Source: Gyrodactylus bullatarudis (Eukaryota; Platyhelminthes; Monogenea; Gyrodactylidea; Gyrodactylidae). Taken from it: 64,000 nucleotides of DNA. The notes beneath the pieces were generated by a model. It was not told the DNA's origin, ran no database searches, and was given only the letters and a program-made list of their open reading frames with translations. Position numbers and translations under genes: made by a program. Positions within the stretch are counted from its first letter, which is position 1. The number at the start of each line of letters is the position of its first letter. The stretch lies in the NCBI GenBank assembly GCA_012064415.1, contig SSNU01000119.1, positions 248,001-312,000 of the forward strand. The letters run 5' to 3'. Of the stretch, positions 50,752-63,183 are shown in pieces.

Positions 50752-51858
50752 TGCATCGAATGGTGTTCAATTCAATGAGCTAAGATCAAAAATAGTGAAC
50801 TCTGTTGTTTTAAGAGATATGAATTAGAAAATTATTCTAGTAATAGAAGGATCGACATTGGTGACAAGTTCAAATTTTCAACACATTTGAACTTGAAATG
50901 AGAGAGATAGAAGCACTCAAAGTGGATAGACATAGGGAGAATCATCATCTCATTACTCATTAGTAAATAGGTTAAAATATTTTAGTCGGATCCTCTTCTT
51001 TATATACTTTTTTTAGGAAGTTCACTGTAATTATTTTTACAATTATGATAATACATTGACTAATCTCTTTCAATCCCTATTTTATTTCCTTCATCCTATG
51101 TTCTATCGATCGGGATTTAGCAAAATCATCTTAATCAGAAGGGAAGAAAATACTTTTTTTATCTTTTGCTTTTCCTTGCAAATTGCAGAACCAGTTGGAG
51201 ATTAAAGTTCAAAGAAATCCCAAGGCCGTTGATAATAAGGCCGCTTGTGAATTTTTAAAAAAAAGACCTGTCAACCTAACCAAGATCATCATTAGATAAG
51301 GAAAACAAATATGGTTGTTTAGGTTACCAAAGATCCCAGTACTTATTGCTTGAAAATCAATAAATTTGGATGATCCCAGATCAATTCGAATTGAAGGCTC
51401 TTGATTTCTCTAACACCAGTTTTCTTAAATCAGTTAAAGTGTAAAAACCATAAATTTCCAAATTTATTGAGCTATATACACATTTTGAAATAAACTCCCA
51501 GAGTATTTAGAAATAATCAATGTTTACATGTAATCCTAATTTCTGGACTCATCAGTATGTTACATTGAACAGAATACATGATAAATTCGGCTGAAAGCCA
51601 AGTTTTTTAGTTAAAGAGATATTAAATTGAATTACGAAGGTTAAATAGGGGCATAGGTCTCTTCACCAAAATTGCCCAGAAATAACTGAAATTTTATAAA
51701 AACCAGTTCCTTTTAGGCCTCCATCCCAACTATAAATGGGACATTTCTTTCTACGCCCTCTCGATTGGAGACATGATCATAATTTGATATTCTCTCCTGA
51801 TCATAATTATAATTAACGAAGAAAGAATACACAGAGAAAATGCAATTGAAACTTTTCA

Positions 51859-51890
51859 GCCAATCAGATTGCTCGTGTGAGACTATTTAA
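51859..51890 (+). promoter_or_regulatory. Promoter of FIamide precursor gene 1 (CCAAT box and TATA-like box)
   Basis: GCCAATCAGAT at 51859-51869 and TATTTAA at 51884-51890, about 15 bp apart, upstream of a short non-coding exon that ends at 51943. The 11-mer also precedes the paralogous gene. Confidence 0.6.
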
Positions 51891-51914
51891 ATGTATCCCC
51901 ATCTCTACACTATG

Positions 51915-53444
51915 TAGTTAACATTTCACTCGAATATCTATGCGTAAGTTTTATTCATAATCTCTTACATGAACGATATTCTCTATTTACAGATATCTCA
52001 AAAATGTTTATATCTCTGATTTTCGTCGTACTGGCCGTTGTCCAGGGATCTTTGGTCGAGAAGTTATGCATGTGAGTCATAAATTATTCTCAGAACAGTT
52101 TCCATTTTTATTAGTTTTATAAAAAGCCTTCAGGATCTTTGTCATTCAGAGTCAAAAAATTGATAGAAAAAAACTTGAACCTTTAACGTATTAAGTGTTA
52201 AATTAATTTGAGTAGGGATTTTTGTAAAAAGATCTTGATGCCAACGTGGATCATTTTTGATTTTGCTTTACAATTTTTATAGGCACTTTGTATAGAAAAG
52301 TAACAATTTTTTATGATTTTAAGAGAAAAGATGTAAAAATATCAATCCAAAATAACACTTTTTAATGACTCTCTCTCTAGGGAATGTCAAGGCAGACTAA
52401 CAGAATGCAGTGGACACATAATGAATGCCTGCGATGTTTGTTCAGCCAGCGATGATATGGCCTCTTGTATGTCAGAAGCCTTGGGTGAGTCTTGACACTG
52501 ATTCTCCTGATAAACCTTTTAGATGTAACTTGAATCTATTTATTTATTTACTTTTTAATAATCTGAAGAAGAAATAGAAAATATTTTAAAGGCGTTCACA
52601 ACAAGTTTTTAAACATTAACTGGTGTTTTCAGTAATTCTATACAATTTGAACCATGAGCCAATGGATAGACTTTCTCAGTACAAAATACATTTCATTAAT
52701 CCGCTGTTTTTTTCTTCTAATCAATTTCATTGCGTAAATAACTGCAAAATATTATCGATTCTATCTGTCAGATTTCTACAAACTGTAAACTAGTTGAAAG
52801 GAAAAATCAGTTTCTCACTAAAGAGGTTGCAGGTAGACACACTACCTGGTAGAGAAACGAAAATTTAGCAGTCTTTATAAATCTTTTTTTACCTCAAATG
52901 TAATTTTGCTTGCTCAATAATTATAGTTGAACAAAGATTTATCTACCTTGAGAAATTTTCGGTCTTCTCTCTAACTTCAGGAAATGGTTCAAATTGAAAA
53001 AATTTCATTATATTCTAACAAAAGCAAAATCGAACATTTTTAGTCAGATTTCACACCATAATCGTTAAAAAAATTTTATTTGACGATTCCAGAGTAACAG
53101 AATGATTGTTGCTTAGGATCAAGCAAGGAAAAATCGATTAAAACTGTTAAATTTTTTGATTTTTATGCTTTGTGATTGCATTTGATTGTAAACTCTGAAT
53201 TCAAAATTAGATTAGAAAACGTTTTTAAAAGTACCACAAGGAATTCAATTAAAGTCTTGAACGGTGAGAATTTCCACATCATAAAAAGATGAAAGCTAAA
53301 CTTGGAAGAAAGAATGATTAATCGCACTTCTTTTAGGTACAATTGCTAAACGAAGAGCTTTCATCGGCAAAAGACGAGCATTCATTGGAAAATGAGATTA
53401 CGCGAGAGTAAAAAAACACATTTTAAAAAGCTTGTCAAAATAAA
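51915..53444 (+). CDS. Secreted Cys-rich FIamide neuropeptide-like precursor 1 (76 residues)
   Basis: Untranslated exon about 51915-51943, a 49-bp intron, then coding exons 52004-52071, 52381-52484 and 53337-53395 (phases 2 and 1). Donors are GTAAGT, GTGAGT and GTGAGT; acceptors ATTTACAG, CTCTCTAG and TTTTAG. Product: hydrophobic signal peptide (MFISLIFVVLAVVQGS), a six-cysteine segment with spacing C-X2-C-X6-C-X7-C-X2-C-X8-C, then TIAKRRAFIGKRRAFIGK and stop. KR or KRR cleavage followed by Gly-directed amidation would release two copies of RAFIamide (or AFIamide). An AATAAA follows at 53439. The gene was found by splice reconstruction; no exon is long enough to stand out alone. I do not recognise a named family. 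The convergent paralog at 56963-63080 with identical phases strongly supports the model. Confidence 0.85.
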
Positions 53445-56400
53445 AAATTTATCGAAAATAGAGGTTTTTCGATAACTTTCTTGTTGAATGAATTGAATTA
53501 ATAAATTTTAATTGTAATCATTAAAACAATAAAATTGGTGGAAACAGCTCTCGAATTCTGATTGTGCTTTTGATAAAACTTTCATCTTGAGACTAAATTT
53601 GAGAACAAGATGAGTTTGAATTTGTATTTTGAAAGTAGTCAATTGCATTACATTCTCTGATGGTCGAAATCCAGATCATTTCGCTCTTTTTACCATTAAA
53701 ATTTTGATAGATTCCCCATTTTTAAGGGATTTTGAGTTACGAAAACCTTCTCTAGAGTAATTTCAATTGATGAAAATCTAAAAAAATGTCTAATATTCAG
53801 GTAGAAAAGAAAAATTAATATCAATTGGGTTATGGTAGTTCTAAATTTTGTGTGTAGTTCTTTTGAATACACAGATTTGGAACTTCCCTCGTAAAGTAAA
53901 ACTTCTCTCCGATTTTGAGGTCCGTCAGTTGAATTTTTAAATAGATTTATATTCTGAATAATATTTTTTTTCTTAAATAAATAAATTCAAAAAAGTGCCA
54001 TTTCGGCCCAAATCTATATTTCGAGAAAAGATCCCTTTCGAATTCGAAATTTAGATTTTTGCATCAGTTAGTTTTATCTTGAGCTCAGATCACACTTTGC
54101 ATGATAGTGGCTTTCAAAGATAAATCCTCATATCCCAAATGAACATTGGTATAAACTTGACGTTTTTAATCATATCGGAGATAAACAGAACTCACTAAAA
54201 ATGCAAGGACTTCTGATGATAAACACTCGTGTATTTCATTACAAGTTCGTGTTTATCCAGCACTTTTGATGAATATGATCAAGTAAGTAGAATAGAGATA
54301 TATCTCCTCTCTACGTTTCATTCTAGAAAGGGAGGGTGATATAAGCTATAAAAATGTATACGTCGTCTCCGTTAAACACTCACTTTCAGTTTCAGTGAGA
54401 ATTTCTGAGTACATCTTAAAATGTTTATTTTATGCAATTAATTTGGAATAATTTTACCGTCTCTATTTGTCCAATCGATTCAATTACGATGTAATTCATC
54501 TTCTTTCTAGAAGATTTCCCATTAAAATTCATTCTGTCAAATTATTTTCTATTTAGAGTTCTGCAGGTTTATGAAAAACCCCATCAAATTGATCAATTTT
54601 ATTTGATGAATATCCCTTTTTACGAATATCACTCCAATCTAAACTCTATACCTTGAAATTAGTCTTGAGATTAAAAAATTAAATATCTCAACTAATTTTT
54701 GTTCGTGAAAGAAATCAACTTTTGAGAAACTCTAAGAAATCGCCCTCTTAATAAAGTTAATAATTCACTTGGGAAACTGTTGAGGCTCGGAATTGTCCCA
54801 AGGGCTCATCTACAAATATGAATCAATGATTTATCATGTATAAGATAACATAAACATGGGCGCAAATATTTCCCATTTACCAAAGATAACAAAGGATGTA
54901 GTTATCAAAGAAAATCATTAAAATCTTTAAATTTTTATCTATAATTACTCGATTTGTCTAACGATTAAAATTAAACTTCTTAAATCTTTCCATCTGTCGT
55001 TAGCGATGCCTTTGAAGAGTTTCCTTCACAACTAACCAAATATTTTATCAGGAAAAGGATTCGAAAAAATAGGGTTCAAATAATTGAAACATCTTTGAAG
55101 ATTTATCTTTCTCGGTTACAATTTTCTATAGTTTGCCAATGGGTTTAAGAATATGTTTTGCATCTGATTCTTTATAGCTAATTAATACGAGTATCTCAAA
55201 TTTTTCGATTATAAAAGTCCTCAAAACTTCCCAGATTAGAGAGAGGTTGGTTCACAAGTTTTAATAGAATCTGAAAAATTTTAAAAATGTTTTTGGATTT
55301 GAAAATGTTAAAATCTATTTGGAATCTGGCTCTGAGAGAGAGAAGAACATTAAGTAAAATAGAATATCCACGTGAAGCTCTCAGATTGTATTGACTAGTG
55401 GAATTAGGCGCAAATTTAGAGTAGAGGACAGCAGAAGAGGCCGTTCTTCTTAGCCAAAGGGGATGTAGATTGGCTCTGTCAAGGAGATCCTTGTAGGGAA
55501 GAGGACCAAGACAGCTTTTGAGGTATGTATATTGAATCCTTTCTAGTTTCTTACTGGTGCCAACAGGAAGATCACAGAGAATTATTTGATTAACCTTTAA
55601 AGCCCCATATCACTTGAGCAACACATCTAAGCCATATAAATGTCCCATGTAAAGACTGCTTACAGAACAACCTTACTAGATGACAGAGTAAATTATTTAC
55701 ACATTGTAAACTTTTTTAATTGAACAAAAATTAGTTAGAGTCACGCATTTGCAACATTAATAAATATAGACGGAAAAAATTCTATTATAAGAGGAAAATT
55801 TGTAAATTCCCCGGGTTATAAATCATGTTGTAGGAATTGCGGGGAGATGTTAGAGCCACCAACGATGTCGTTCTCAAACTGCTACTCTCCCCACTTGATG
55901 GAAATCAACTAATGTCTTGTAATTAATTCTAATTACATATATATTACTGTAGTTAAATTTTTATCAATAAATATATAAGTATTTTACTACAGTATAGTAA
56001 AGGCGATCTTTATCATTCGAGGATTTCATTAATCATTCATATTTATGTGTGTAGGGAAAGTTGAAAAAGAAAATGTTTTCGACTGTTCCATTGTCTATAT
56101 ATATGTTTCGCAATTTCAAACATCGTAGAAAGATTGATGTTTATTATTCCTAACGATTAAATATCAAAATTAATTATTTACCAGATTTGAAATAACTGAA
56201 TGGAATTTTAATCGTAAATTGATGAGAGAGAAAAAAACGTTTTTTATAACAATAGATGAAACTTTTACTACTGGTACTGTAAAGCCTCCAATGATCAAGA
56301 GTTAAAGTTGGCGCTTTTTGTTCCATTTGATGGATGATCATCGATAATGTTTCCTTAGTTTTATTTTTAAAAATTAAATAAAACGTTTAGTCCATTAAAA

Positions 56401-56962
56401 TTATTAAAAAGTTTAAATGTCGTTTTGGAGCGGAAATCTAGTGTGGAAATTATGTCGTCTTGTCTGGGTGGAGGAGGACCAAACCAACTTCTAGAATTTA
56501 TGAATTTCTTTCTGATCTATCATCCTGTCATTATGAGCATATAGATAAATGATCATACGCACTGCTATCTTGTATATCTTTGCATGAACAAGAATAGTCA
56601 AGTATTAATTAGATTTCTATCTATTCAATTCGGATTGTTAGTGAAAATCGCATACTTACTTGCAAGTAAATGGATGAAAATTACTTTTTTTTAATTAGAA
56701 AGACGTTACTAACAGTAGGCTCTGACTAATGCTGATATATTAAAAGAAATAAATTTACTCATTATTACTTTCGGCAGGAATTTCCATGTATTTCAGATAA
56801 AATTTGAATTAACAATAAACTTTGCTCCTCGCTTATTCTTTTTGTTTGTATATATTTGAGTCCAGTATAGTTAAATTTCTTTTTTGATAGTTTTTTTATG
56901 ACAAAAAGTTTTTTAATGATCGAATAAATTTCCTCCGAATACGAGATACTTGCATTCTCCAC
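53396..56962. other. Region between the convergent FIamide genes
   Basis: AT-rich; holds the 3' UTRs and a retroelement relic at 55300-55605. A TATAAAA at 54347 followed by a pyrimidine-rich stretch could be a promoter, but no coding exon was found after it. Confidence 0.45.
55300..55605 (-). pseudogene. Non-LTR retrotransposon reverse transcriptase fragment
   Basis: The minus strand reads TSKKLERIQYTYLKSCLGPLP, then YKDLLDRANLHPLWLRRTAS, in an open frame. LERIQ..YLK..LG..PY.DLL....L..L..RR resembles the C-terminal region of CR1/Jockey-type reverse transcriptases. Only about 100 codons remain. Confidence 0.6.
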
Positions 56963-59900
56963 TCATTTCCCAATGAACATACGAGCACGCCTCTTCTCAA
57001 AATTGTCTGAAAATGAAGAATTCGAGTTATTACATTAATTTATCTTTAATTTTAAAAACGTATTTTAGTTTGAGGCATTGCCTGGCTGAATGAACAATAA
57101 TAAATAAATCTAAACTCTGATCGATAATTTACATGTGAAAAGATTCCCTCTGCAGCTACCAGAAATAAAACAATAAGCTTTCAATATATTTATTTATCAG
57201 ACTGCTAGTTGTACAATCTCCAATTAAATTTTGGCTTTGTAAAACAACAAAAAAAAAATTAGATTTTGACCAATAATTAAAAATACTGTACTCACTTAAT
57301 GTGGTTTCTAAGCATTTGACAAGGTCCCCTTCCCCATAGTCCAGACATTTTTCACATATCCTCAAATCTGTTGGGTTATTACATTGGAGACGACCGTTGG
57401 ATAAGTCCTCGCAGATTCTTTAACAAGAGATGAAAATATTTAGTTGATTAACATTGAAATTGATTCTTGATCTATTGGTTATTTCTAAAACCTTTACTAA
57501 ATGATAGGCAATAGGACTGAAGACGAAAATTCATATTTTATTGAAAAACAATTAGGAATTCAGTGAAGAATGCTTCCCGATAAGTCTCATAAGGTAAATT
57601 CTTTTGCTGAAAAAACTTTTAATCTCTTTTCCCGAGGTAGGGTCTTGCGTTGTCCTGAATGCCATGCAAAACGAATGACAATCTTTCTGATCAAAATACT
57701 CAGAAGTTTAGACAAAAATATATCAAATATAGGGAAAGGGACACTTGTATTTTTTATCAAAAATGAAGCAATTAAATCGATAAGAAAAGCTCTAACCTTA
57801 CTTGGTAATAAACTCTGGACTGACTCGTCGGAATATAATGCCAAGTAATTATAAATATCCGGTTATTAATCTTGTTTATTATTCTTTTATCATGTGTAAT
57901 TTTGTCATTTATCATTTTCAAGCCTCTTGCAAGAATTTCTTAAAGTTAGCCTTCTCACTTTTATAAATTAAGAAGATCAAATCAAGTCCGAAAAAAGGGT
58001 GAAATTGAGTAATTTACATCAATCATCGATAATGAATTATATCAATTTCATTTACAAGAGCTTTACAAGAGACCAAATTTCCAATTAAAGCTTATTGATA
58101 TGAAGTTGGGAATCTGTGATTTTTACAGAAATTTCGATATTTTCAAGAATTTGAATTTTTAAAGACTTTTTGGAATCCTACTCGTGTTACCCACTTTTAC
58201 GATTTATTTTAGAGAAAAATAAGACCATTCTTCAAGTTCGAAAAAATGAGATTTTGGCGCCAAATCGAAATTCGAAAAATGGCCATATTTTTCATAAAAA
58301 TATTTTTTTCTCAGATTTTTTTTTCTCTAAATCGTACAAGTGGACAACGTGATCATCGATTCCCAACTTCATATCAACTAGCTTTATATCAATTTCAATT
58401 AGAGCTTTACAAGAGACCTAATATTTTTACTCTTATTCAGAAGAAGTTTTTTTCATGTTAGGAAAGTAATAAATTCATTTTTTGGTTAAAAGTTTAAAAA
58501 TAAAAGAATTAAAAATATTCTTACAATGTACCAGTTTGCTCTTAATTTTCCAAGTGCATTTTCATTACAGTTGGATGGAGGAATTTTCCTATTTCCCGAA
58601 AGCAATACACTCGATAATGTCAGAGGAATTCTCTCTTAACTTGGATTTTTCTGGATTTGATGGAGGAAGTCACTTGCGACGTCTGTCAAATGACACACTC
58701 GAGAGAGAACCAAAAACAATTCAATGAGGCCGTTTCTCGAATTTCAGAATTGATCTCAAGATTTTTGTTTATTTCAGACGATTAAAGCAACTGATATTGG
58801 GGTTAGAATTAGATATTCGTCATCATTGTGTTATCTTATCGCTAAAATCTTCGAAATCGGTTGAAAAAGAGAAATTCAAAAAATAGCCTAATCTTGTCCA
58901 AGTTGAAATTTTTCGGGAATTTGTTCAAGATTAAAAATATGAGCTTTGTTCCTGACTATCCGAAGAATAATATTGAGTTTTTTTGTGAGTGAATTCTCAT
59001 CTTCGTATCAAAGCCAGCTTTAGTTAAGAGTACGCAGAGTTAAGACACAGAGTTGAATTATTTTAGACAAAGTCAAACTGATTGCCGCCTCTTCCGACAT
59101 CAAGATTTGATTGAAGAAATTCTACTCTCTCATCCGACTAATCAATCTTAACTATATATACAAAAAGGTGTCGAGGGGAGCCAGGAGTTTACAAATGGCC
59201 AAAACAATTAACAGATACACAGAGAGATACAAATCTTTTCACGTTTTAATATGTTTCCAGTGATAAACATCTCTCTATTTTAAGGATAGTTTTAATCAGT
59301 TTAAGTGAACTTTTAAATACAAAACAAAATGACAGGTTCACTTGTATTGCGTACAACTATAATGATATCATCTATTGTTACTACTAATAGTAGTGTCGAT
59401 CAAAATTAGAACATTTCATCTACTGTCATTGACTTGTATTCATCATCCTAGCTACTTGCATATTTTAAAAACTAAAAATTATCTTTATCAAAGATTAACA
59501 TTAGTATCAGCGACTTCTTTTTAGCTTAAATACGGAGATTAGTTTTAATCCCCTGAGCTCTATTATTGTCCGATATGAAAGAAATTTTCTTCATCTCACG
59601 ATTAAGAAAATGGGTTAAATTAGAGAACAGTTGCCCCCTCTTATTTCTCTCCAAGTTTACTTTGAATCGTGTTGGTCTTTTTATTATCGATGAAATGAAA
59701 ACGAATCCCTTGCGGTGAAGCTCTTAGTTTCTTTGTCATTCAGAAAAATTATTGCAAAACAAGAGGGGGCAAATGTTCTCTATGGATTAGCCAGAAAATG
59801 TATCAAACACTTCTTGAGAGGTGTTATCAAATTTTTAAAATTCTTTAACCCTTCCGTGATTATATAATATATTATATATCTCTCGATTGGGTAGGAGTTT

Positions 59901-62900
59901 TGTTTTGAAACCCTAATGGAATTTGAAATTTTCAATAAATACAGTATTAGAAAAAGTAAATTTAATTTTTAAGAATTCCTATTCCAAAGTTACTTCCAGA
60001 CGTTTCGGTACTGAGATAGTCAAGTAATCCTTCTTCAGTGGGCTGAGACGCCTATAATCTAAACCTGTTTCAATTTTATCTAAAAACCTTCCTGTTGGTG
60101 TAGATCTGAAAAAAATCTGGTCAATCAATAATGAGCAAAAATGTAGTAATTTATCTGAATGACAAGGGTCTTTTTAACATGGATAACATCTCATTTCTTA
60201 TGGCAAGTTTTCATAATAAAAAGACCAAGATGATTCCAAGCAAACTTGAAGAGAAGGGAGGCAAATTTCCTTTTTGTATCCAACTAATTGACAACTGATT
60301 GAGAATAAATCCTCCAGTCTAGTTCAGTTTCTTGAAATGATTCTAATGATTTATCTAAATCTTTTATTTACTTGTGACATAATGTAGAGGTAAAAATACA
60401 GGAAAAATCTAGGGTCAGGAATAACAAAGTTCCCTTGTAATTAGTCAGACCGCCTAAAAATGCAGCTTTGGCTCTAATTTTTTCAAAAACTTTAACACAA
60501 TTCGAAATACACTATATTTTACACCATTGAATAATTCTTACAGTGGGGCATTTTAAAATTACTAAAATTGAATGGCTGAAATCTATTCCTAAATATAAAT
60601 TGACAAAAGATTTCTCGGGCTGAAGAATAAGGAAACGAAGAAACATGGTGTATTCTTGTACATCTTATATTTTTTCATTTTTAAGAAATGAAGGAAATTT
60701 CCTCTTCAAGTTACATTCATTCCCACAAAACTTTTACCTGAGAACTGAATTACTTATTACTATTATTATTATTAATAACTGGAGAATAAACCAATTTGAA
60801 TTTCCAACGTCTCATAATGTACATATTGCATTTATTTATTAAATGGTTGGATGAGAATATTTCTACAGAAAAAAAGATTAATGAGTTGTTGTATCTATTT
60901 GGGCATTTCTATGTCTTTCTGTCTATCCGTCCCTGAGCCATAAATAATGCATGCGGAGATATGCGAAAATAAAGAAAAGAATGTTTCTGACAATGAGAAA
61001 GAGGAGTTTAAATTTGATCAAGTGTGTCTACTAAACAAAGTTAGTAAATGTGGTAGTCAAGAAATCTTTTACTGTTATATACATACGATGGTTTATATAT
61101 AGTGTTTGTTACATGATATCGTGTCTAATTGGGAATGCCTTTTCAAGGCTTCCGTTTCCTCTATTCCTACTAAGGTATCCTAGTAGATAATCTTCCTTAC
61201 GTGACCATTTGCCATACGAATGATATTAGAAATATTCATCCTATTCTCAAGTATTATACCAGATCATTCTGTATTGTTCAATTGTTTTATTAATTGAAAA
61301 AGACTCTATCATCTTGGCGCCAAACTTACTCTTTTGTTTAAACTAATGGAAATGAAGTCATCAGTAATCGTTCTCTAATTGATCAGGATGAGAAACAAAA
61401 CGATCAGAAATGTTTTTATCAGAACAATCTCTGGATTAAAATACAATTTTTTTTAACATGTCATTTTAATTGGAAAATTAGTCGCGATGTTTGACAGGGG
61501 AAAAATATCTTTTTTTCAAATTCAATTGCAGGATTTCTCAACTAGGTTTTATTATTTTTACGTTGAATGGTAAATATTTTAGTTATATTTTCCATTAGGT
61601 AACTGAACCAGCTACTGAGGAAATAGTCTGAGAGGAAAAATAATTCAGCTCATCAAGACTCGTTTCTGGATCCGAACCCGGGTCTATTACAACAACATTT
61701 AATACTCATAAAGTTGGATTTTGAAGGACATACAATGAGAACCTATATTCCGATTAAATCTACTATTACCTATATTCAGTGTAGATTTAAGATTACACCA
61801 TTAATCAAAACGATTCCCTGAGAGAACCTTTCAAGTTTTCTGGATGAAGCTTGTATTTAACTTTTCTATAACCATTTCTTTTAGTGAATTGATTTTGGTT
61901 GTTTTTTTGGCCATTGGGTAGCCTTTTTAAACCCAAAAATGAAAATATTTTCGTAGGATATGATTTATTCTTGGGTAAATTCCAAAATTAACGGGTTTTT
62001 ATGAGCTATTAAGAATTATCAGTAGGTTTTTTAAGAAAACTAGTTGATACACAATAAGTATATTATAAATTGATTCTACACAATTTTCTCAGCTGAAGAT
62101 TTTATTCGGTTTTTTCTAGGTCTTCCTCTTTTCAGTGCTCTTTGCCAATTAGATAGAGATTTATCCATAAAATCATCTAAATCTGATAATTCCAAATTTA
62201 CTGAGCAGTAAATGCTTTTCAAGAAATCATTTTTTAAATGACCATTCACAAATTATTCAACTAATTAGATTTATTTAATTAATAGGGAATCAGATGAATA
62301 AACTAACTTTGATTATCATAATTATTTCGATGAAAAATGAAAAATTTTCATTCTAAAATCTGTCTATTGATGGAATTATCTTAAATTATAATTTAAGATT
62401 TTAATTAAAGTTCTATAGCCAGCTAATTTTGAAATTCGCCCTTTATTCTTTTCAGAATAAAGTGACACACTAAAAAATCTTAAATGATTTCTAGTCAACT
62501 TGGTAAATCTAGTCAACAAAAATTGGCTAATTAATTTCTAAACTTTTCTTATTGAAAAAATTTCAAAAATAGTTTTTAACCAAAATTAGGAATTTTTAAC
62601 TAAGTATCACAAAAATCCAAATTCACGAAAAATATTTCGAAATTAGTACTAAAATCATTTTAGTCAAGTGAGGCAACAACTTAAGTCCGTCAAGATCTAA
62701 AACTTTCAGGTCAAGGTCTAATACCCAGTATTTGTTGAAACTTATCATTCAAATTCCGATCAAATCAAGTGCTTAGAAACTGGCCAATTTCGCTTACTTT
62801 GGATACATTTCAGGCAATTCTCTATTAGCTCACCCATGATTTTAATCTGTTCTAAAAATTTTATGTTTGATGCATATAAATCAGTTAATACTCACGAACA

Positions 62901-63080
62901 AATATCACTTGCAGACACTAATAACAAGGGAATTGCCAGAATGAGGAAAATTGTCTTATCTAGAAAAAATTCGAGATCAATATTGAGCCTCCAGTTATCT
63001 TTGCATACATAACATGTATAGAAAAATTTCTCATCACTTAAGAGACCAACTCACTGTGCATTTGAGAATGGAACATGTAC
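56963..63080 (-). CDS. Secreted Cys-rich FIamide neuropeptide-like precursor 2 (78 residues)
   Basis: Coding exons on the minus strand: 63061-63055, 62959-62896, 57417-57296, 57006-56963; phases 1, 2 and 1. Donors are all GTGAGT; acceptors TTCTAG, TTAAAG and TTTTCAG. Product: MHNKTIFLILAIPLLLVSAS signal peptide, six cysteines spaced C-X2-C-X9-C-X8-C-X2-C-X10-C, then NNFEKRRARMFIGK and stop. Cleavage at KR or KRR with C-terminal amidation gives RARMFIamide or ARMFIamide. The last two introns fall at the same places and phases as in precursor 1, the first cysteine pair is split by an intron in both, and GRL precedes the third cysteine in both. The 5.5-kb middle intron is long, so the exon link is inferred from phase, pattern and paralogy rather than RNA. 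Confidence 0.82.
58038..58422. repeat. Foldback element FB1 copy at 58095-58377, bracketed by a 40-bp direct repeat
   Basis: GATATGAAGTTGGGAATC at the left is inverted at the right (GATTCCCAACTTCATATC). The arms contain CCCACTTTTACGATTTA-type and ATGAGATTTTGGCGCCAAAT motifs, the same order as in 108-771. ATATCAATTTCA...AGAGCTTTACAAGAGACC flanks it on both sides in direct orientation (58038-58078 and 58386-58422). It lies in the long intron of FIamide gene 2. Confidence 0.75.
59990..60110 (-). repeat. Repeat fragment shared with 32985-33085
   Basis: On the minus strand TTAGATAAAATTGAAACAGG ... GGCGTCTCAGCCCACTGAAGAAGG; same order as 32998-33068 on the plus strand. Probably the 3' part of a retroelement; no protein assigned. 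Confidence 0.55.
61655..61690 (-). repeat. Isolated tRNA-type B-box fragment
   Basis: The minus strand reads GACCCGGGTTCGGATCC, a good polymerase III B box, but no A box lies upstream. Possibly a SINE remnant. Confidence 0.3.
62073..62215 (-). pseudogene. AT-hook-like C-terminal fragment of a transposon protein
   Basis: The minus strand reads LSDLDDFMDKSLSNWQ then KRGRPRKNRIKSSAEKIV and stop. The ending parallels QRGRPKKKRFRSEAEKIL-stop inside the 23340-23968 element. Similarity of two tails that both stop right after EKI(L/V) suggests relics of one repeat family; family unknown. Confidence 0.45.
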
Positions 63081-63107
63081 GTCAACAGAGTAATACAACA
63101 AAGTCTG

Positions 63108-63183
63108 TATATATTAGAGAGTTGGGAACTAATTCTGTCCTCTTAAAGATTGTTGGAATTCACAGAGCTATCATCTGATTGGC
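63108..63183 (-). promoter_or_regulatory. Promoter of FIamide precursor gene 2 (CCAAT box and TATA-like box)
   Basis: On the minus strand GCCAATCAGAT (63183-63173) precedes AATATATA (63115-63108), about 47 nt before the start codon. The CCAAT motif is identical over 11 bases to that of gene 1. Confidence 0.55.

Noticed and set aside
54347..54420. TATAAAA with a pyrimidine-rich start region, possible third FIamide gene
   Set aside because: No signal-peptide exon, Cys exon or GK-ending exon was found downstream before the retroelement relic.
57570..57848. Overlapping ORFs of 92 and 85 codons on both strands
   Set aside because: They lie in the long intron of FIamide gene 2, have no recognised domain and fit chance expectation.
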